Source: Salinimicrobium sp.
Lineage (GTDB): Bacteria; Bacteroidota; Bacteroidia; Flavobacteriales; Flavobacteriaceae
Direction: 5' to 3'
Assembly (NCBI GenBank): GCA_024635665.1
Contig: JAGXIM010000155.1
Coordinates: 1 to 34,285, forward strand
DNA: 34,285 bases
The notes beneath the pieces were generated by a model that was given only the letters and a program-made list of their open reading frames with translations, was not told the origin of the DNA and ran no database searches. Shown piece by piece: positions 30,819 to 34,285 of this stretch (position 1 is the stretch's first letter; every line of letters starts with the position of its first letter). The position numbers and the translations under genes were made by a program.

Positions 30819-31766
30819 ATGCGACGAAGTTTTCTTGATTACCTTATCATTTCTTTCAAAGGTATGGCAATGGGCGCCGCAGACGTGGTTCCAGGAGTTT
30901 CAGGCGGTACAATAGCCTTTATTTCGGGGATTTATGAAGAGTTGATCCGCACAATTAGTGGTGTGGATCTAAGGTTGCTAAAGACGTGGAAGCGGGAAGG
31001 TTTTTCCAAAATGTGGGAAGAACTCAACGGCAACTTTATTGTTGCGTTATTAACCGGGATTTTTTTTAGCGTCTTCACGGTAATGCGCCTGGCAAATTAC
31101 CTGCTGGAGAACCATCCAATCCTCATTTGGGCATTCTTTTTTGGGCTTGTTCTGGCCAGTATTTATTATGTGGGCAATCAAATTCCAAAGTGGTCCTTTA
31201 ACGTTTTTCTTTTCCTGGTGATAGGTGCAGCAGTTGCTTTTTACCTCACCACCCTTCCACCTATGGCTGCTGCGGCCAGTGAGCTTTACCTGTTCTTTGC
31301 CGGTGCCATTGCAATTTGTGCCATGATCCTGCCCGGAATTTCGGGAGCTTTCATACTTGTGCTTTTGGGAGCTTATAAAACAATTAGCGAAGCCACCCAT
31401 GACTTTGATTTCAAGACCCTGGGGATCTTTGCTCTGGGTGCAATTTTTGGATTGCTTTCTTTTTCACGCCTGCTCAAATGGTTATTTTTGAACTACAGCA
31501 CCCTTACCCTGGCAACTTTGACCGGTTTTATCGCGGGATCATTAAATAAAATATGGCCATGGAAAAGGATTTTGGAAACCGAAATGTACGGGGGTAAATC
31601 TGTCAGCATTCGGGAAGAATCTGTCATGCCCTGGAATTTTGACGCCGAACCACATACCATGCAGGCTTTTTTCCTAATGCTTGCAGGCTTTCTGGTTATT
31701 CTTATCTTAGAGCGCCTGGCTGTAAAAAAACCTGTTCAGGAACATGCAGAAAACCCGAACGTTTAG
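30819..31766 (+). CDS. DUF368 (PopT-type) polyprenyl-phosphate transporter, first copy
   Basis: This 315-residue polytopic membrane protein belongs to the DUF368 family. Members (PopT) were recently shown to move undecaprenyl phosphate back across the membrane, recycling the carrier lipid for cell wall and glycan synthesis. The two internal signature repeats are present: GAADVVPGVSGGTIAF (19-34) and MILPGISGAFILVLLG near 169-184, a pseudo-symmetric pair typical of the family. About eight hydrophobic segments are visible. The ATG at 30819 was chosen over a TTG at 30795, which lies inside the promoter box. The next DUF368 gene starts 23 bases before this one ends. Confidence 0.9.
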   Translation: MRRSFLDYLIISFKGMAMGAADVVPGVSGGTIAFISGIYEELIRTISGVDLRLLKTWKREGFSKMWEELNGNFIVALLTGIFFSVFTVMRLANYLLENHPILIWAFFFGLVLASIYYVGNQIPKWSFNVFLFLVIGAAVAFYLTTLPPMAAAASELYLFFAGAIAICAMILPGISGAFILVLLGAYKTISEATHDFDFKTLGIFALGAIFGLLSFSRLLKWLFLNYSTLTLATLTGFIAGSLNKIWPWKRILETEMYGGKSVSIREESVMPWNFDAEPHTMQAFFLMLAGFLVILILERLAVKKPVQEHAENPNV

Positions 31767-32766
31767 CGATAAATTTTTCCTGGTCCTAAAAGGCCTTGCC
31801 ATGGGTGCTGCCAATAAAGTGCCCGGTGTATCTGGCGGGGTCATTGCATTCGTAGCTGGTTTTTACGAGGAATTTATCTTTTCCCTGAGAAGGATCAACT
31901 ACAACTCGCTGAAACTTTTAATCAACGGCAGGTTTAAAAGCCTTTATTATTACACCAATGCCCGCTTCCTTGGACTCCTCATCCTGGGCATGGTCATTAG
32001 CTATTTCAGTGTTTCCCTGCTCCTCGATTACCTGCTTACGCACTACGAACTTTATGTGTGGGCCGCTTTCTTCGGAATGATCCTCGGGTCCATTTATTAC
32101 ATCACTAAAGATTTTGATGACTGGAACTTCAGGAACATCGTATTTGTCCTACTCGGGACCATCGCCGGCGTGGGTATAAGCTGGCTGGAACCGGCTGCTG
32201 AAAATGATAACCTCTGGTTTGTTTTTTTGTGTGGAATCGTTGGCGTCTCTGGAATGACGTTGCCCGGCCTGTCCGGTTCTTTCATCCTTATCCTTTTTGG
32301 CAATTATGTGCTTTTATTGGTGGATTCTGTAAACGCTTTGTCTGAAACCATGACCGATATAGTCGCCTGGGACTTCTCTTTTCTGGAAAATGTAGAACGA
32401 ATGCGGCTTGTAAAGGTGTTGCTTGTTTTTACCCTCGGCTCCATAGCCGGATTGGTAAGCCTTTCGCATGTACTCGGTTGGCTTCTGAAGCATTATAAAA
32501 ATGCCACTTTTGCTGTCATTATTGGCTTTATCACCGGATCTTTGGGCGTGGTATGGCCCTGGAAAGAAGCCCAATTTCGGAGAGATGACGAAGGTGTTTT
32601 TCTTCTAGACAAAAGCGGGAACCAAATAATCGACAATTACGACCGTTTTTTACCAGATTTGGGCAATCCCAACACATGGATCGCCACTTTTTTCATCGTT
32701 CTTGGTGCTTTTCTCGTGTTGTGGTTAGCCTGGTATGAACATAGAAATAAAATATTAGATGCGTAA
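31744..32766 (+). CDS. DUF368 (PopT-type) polyprenyl-phosphate transporter, second copy
   Basis: This is a second 340-residue DUF368 protein, clearly paralogous to the one before it but well diverged. The two family signatures read GAANKVPGVSGGVIAF (21-36) and MTLPGLSGSFILILFG near 175-190. About eight hydrophobic segments are present. Family knowledge suggests undecaprenyl-phosphate translocation from the outer to the inner face of the inner membrane. Compared with copy one, it has extra polar residues near 275-305 before the last helix. It overlaps copy one by 23 bases and aroE by eight bases, so all three are tightly coupled. Whether the two copies form a heteromer or serve different conditions is open. 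Confidence 0.9.
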   Translation: MQKTRTFSDKFFLVLKGLAMGAANKVPGVSGGVIAFVAGFYEEFIFSLRRINYNSLKLLINGRFKSLYYYTNARFLGLLILGMVISYFSVSLLLDYLLTHYELYVWAAFFGMILGSIYYITKDFDDWNFRNIVFVLLGTIAGVGISWLEPAAENDNLWFVFLCGIVGVSGMTLPGLSGSFILILFGNYVLLLVDSVNALSETMTDIVAWDFSFLENVERMRLVKVLLVFTLGSIAGLVSLSHVLGWLLKHYKNATFAVIIGFITGSLGVVWPWKEAQFRRDDEGVFLLDKSGNQIIDNYDRFLPDLGNPNTWIATFFIVLGAFLVLWLAWYEHRNKILDA

Positions 32767-33493
32767 ATTTGGACTTATTGGACGGAATATTTCCTACTCG
32801 TTTTCACCGAATTATTTTGCTGAAAAATTCAGCAGGGAAAAAATAGATGCATCCTACCAAAATTTTGATCTGCAGGATCTTTCTGAATTTCCGGAGATCC
32901 TCAGAAAAAACAAAGGGCTGGAAGGTTTAAATGTGACCATTCCATATAAAGAATCAATTTTGCCCTTTTTGGATAGCATAGCTCCTATAGCTTCAGAAAT
33001 TGGTGCGGTAAATACCATAAAAATCAGCAAAAGCGGAAAACTTACTGGTTTCAACACAGATTATTATGGATTTTTGGAAGCAATCCGGCCTTTTCTGAAG
33101 GAACAGCATAAAAAAGCCCTTATCCTTGGCACCGGCGGCGCTTCCAAAGCTGTGGTTTACGCGCTGAAATCAGAAAATATTGAAACCACCTTTGTTTCCA
33201 GAAAACCATCCAAAAATGCCATTTCCTACGAAGATTTGGATAAAGAAGTTCTGGAAGATCATCTTTTAATCATCAATGGTACACCCCTTGGAACCTTTCC
33301 AAATACCGGTGATTTTCCCAAAATCCCTGTGCAAAACCTCACTCCAGGACATCTGGTTTTCGACCTCATATATAATCCGCCGACAACCAAACTTATGGAA
33401 CTCGCAAAAATAAATGGGGCCACAGTTACAAATGGCCTAAAAATGCTGGAATTACAAGCTGAAAAAGCCTGGGAAATTTGGCAGCAGGATTAA
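32759..33493 (+). CDS. aroE: Shikimate dehydrogenase
   Basis: AroE reduces 3-dehydroshikimate to shikimate with NADPH in the route to chorismate and aromatic amino acids. The shikimate site is visible: SYSFSPNYF (12-20), NVTIPYK (58-64) with catalytic Lys64, GAVNTI (82-87) and NTDYYGF (99-105) with Asp101. The nucleotide-binding loop is LGTGGASKAVVYAL (123-136), and a following SRK fits NADP preference. At 244 residues it is somewhat shorter than the 272 of E. coli AroE, which is common in Bacteroidota. It overlaps the second DUF368 gene by eight bases. No other aro genes are in the window. Confidence 0.95.
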   Translation: MRKFGLIGRNISYSFSPNYFAEKFSREKIDASYQNFDLQDLSEFPEILRKNKGLEGLNVTIPYKESILPFLDSIAPIASEIGAVNTIKISKSGKLTGFNTDYYGFLEAIRPFLKEQHKKALILGTGGASKAVVYALKSENIETTFVSRKPSKNAISYEDLDKEVLEDHLLIINGTPLGTFPNTGDFPKIPVQNLTPGHLVFDLIYNPPTTKLMELAKINGATVTNGLKMLELQAEKAWEIWQQD

Positions 33494-33534
33494 AGCAGCC
33501 TTTAAATCCCACCCATACAAATCGGTGTAATCCC

Positions 33535-33565
33535 TTGTTAGGTTTGACGGGAGTTATTATCTTTC
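33535..33565 (+). promoter_or_regulatory. Possible promoter of the right-edge gene
   Basis: A TTG at 33535-33537 is followed by 20 bases and then TATCTTTC (33558-33565), one base off TAnnTTTG. It lies about 38 bases ahead of the ATG at 33603. Confidence 0.4.
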
Positions 33566-33602
33566 AGAATTATTTACGAATGAGAACCTAACATTGAAAG
33601 AT

Positions 33603-34285
33603 ATGTCTGACAAAGAAAACCTGCCCGAGAAAAAGCTTTCGGAAAATGAAGATAAGAACCTTGAAAAAAAGGTGAAAAAGGAACAACCGGAAACTCTTCA
33701 GCCAGCGGATCAAATAGTTGAAAAACCTTCCGAAGAAAAAGGCAATGAGGAAAAAAACGATGCCATAGAAGATGCGATGGTCGATGAGGCCAGCACTTCA
33801 GAAAAGAAGGGCAATACAACCCAATCCTCTCCAGAAGCTGCACTGCACTCTGACGAAGAAGATGAGGCAAAGGCTGAAGCCGCTTCCCAGGAAAGTATTT
33901 CCGGCGAACAAAACTCGGAAGACACATCTAAGAAGCAAAAATCGGAACCGGAAGAACCTTTAGAAGCCGAGAAAAAACTTGCAGCTTCCCAACCCGAAGA
34001 AGAAAAAAAACCTTCCAAAAATGACATTTCTGAAGGGGAAGAAACTGCAGTAAAATCAACTTCAGAAGCTTCTGAAGATGATAAAATCCAGGAAGATAAA
34101 GAGGAAACTTCGACTCCAAAGCAAAAATCCGAACCGGAAGAACCTTTAGAAGCCGGGAAAAAACTTGCAGCTTCCCAACCCGAAGAAGAAAAAAACCCTT
34201 CCAAAAATGACATTTCTGAAGGGGAAGAAACTGCAGTAAAATCAACTTCAGAAGCTTCTGAAGATGATAAAATCCAGGAAGATAA
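33603..34285 (+). CDS. Acidic repeat-containing protein, probably the N-terminus of a DUF349 protein (cut by edge)
   Basis: The frame is open from the ATG at 33603 to the right edge, giving 227 residues so far. It is extremely rich in Glu, Lys, Ser and Asp, with no hydrophobic core, so it is probably disordered. The second half holds a 62-residue repeat, one full copy and most of a second, nearly identical in DNA. From memory, aroE in Flavobacteriaceae is often followed by a DUF349 protein with a long acidic N-terminal extension and helical DUF349 repeats. No DUF349 domain is visible inside this window, so the name is inferred from position and composition. The start follows a plausible promoter. 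Confidence 0.6.
   Translation, partial: MSDKENLPEKKLSENEDKNLEKKVKKEQPETLQPADQIVEKPSEEKGNEEKNDAIEDAMVDEASTSEKKGNTTQSSPEAALHSDEEDEAKAEAASQESISGEQNSEDTSKKQKSEPEEPLEAEKKLAASQPEEEKKPSKNDISEGEETAVKSTSEASEDDKIQEDKEETSTPKQKSEPEEPLEAGKKLAASQPEEEKNPSKNDISEGEETAVKSTSEASEDDKIQED
33935..34285 (+). repeat. 186-bp tandem coding repeat
   Basis: Copy one is 33935-34120 and copy two starts at 34121 and reaches the window edge (165 of 186 bases). Over the shared 165 bases only three differ, changing Glu to Gly and Lys to Asn plus one silent change. The period is 62 codons, so copy number can change without a frameshift. More copies may lie beyond the edge. Confidence 0.9.

Noticed and set aside
33710-34245. 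Serine- and phenylalanine-rich open frames on the minus strand at the right edge
   Set aside because: They mirror the acidic repeat-containing plus-strand gene; the repetition comes from the 186-bp coding repeat, and the peptides have no family features.
33935-34285. Long direct repeat considered as a mobile element or terminal repeat
   Set aside because: The repeat stays in frame inside one coding sequence with a 62-codon period and has no inverted ends or transposase.

Overview
The window looks like chromosomal DNA from a member of the Bacteroidota, most likely family Flavobacteriaceae. The evidence is the gliding-associated lipoprotein GldI, DUF3810 and OstA-like proteins, many short TAnnTTTG promoter boxes, almost no Shine-Dalgarno sequences, and DUF368, aroE and a probable DUF349 protein side by side. 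I cannot fix the genus. It is densely packed with housekeeping genes. I see no tRNA, rRNA, CRISPR array, insertion sequence, prophage or integrase, and no gap between genes longer than about 190 bases.

Left arm (1-4758, minus strand). One probable transcription unit reads leftward: a YfgM-like TPR membrane protein, ribH, a small single-pass membrane protein, mutL and two rhomboid proteases. The last rhomboid runs off the left edge.

Centre-left (4907-8639, plus). recF overlaps a GTG-started lipoprotein gene, which overlaps a DUF721 (DciA-like) gene. Then comes pcm (protein repair), overlapping an unidentified 385-residue protein. ndk faces it across a bidirectional hairpin terminator. Next on the plus strand (9302-12000) are a DHH phosphoesterase (NrnA type), gldI and a lipoprotein with a cyclophilin domain and an FKBP domain. 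A 19-bp perfect hairpin ends this unit against pepD on the minus strand.

Centre (13782-19798). A DUF3810 membrane protein with an HExxH motif is followed by two exported amidohydrolase-family proteins, one of them double length. A 74-nt compound hairpin lies between these and a convergent lipoprotein gene.

Right arm (19963-34285, all plus). The order is a SpoU-type RNA methyltransferase, an M48 (Ste24-type) membrane peptidase, a Rel/SpoT (p)ppGpp enzyme, a Fur-family regulator, purA, an OstA-like protein, a class III aminotransferase, a TPR protein, two overlapping DUF368 (PopT-type polyprenyl-phosphate transporter) genes, aroE, and the start of an acidic, internally repeated protein cut by the right edge.

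I did not find a clearly new defence or mobile system. The points most worth a second look are the amidohydrolase set with lost metal ligands, the tandem DUF368 genes, start codons lying only a few bases after the -7 promoter box, the nearly identical 186-bp coding repeat at the right edge, the structured element at 19284-19357, and the unidentified partner of pcm. Product names rest on motifs read by eye; no database search was run.
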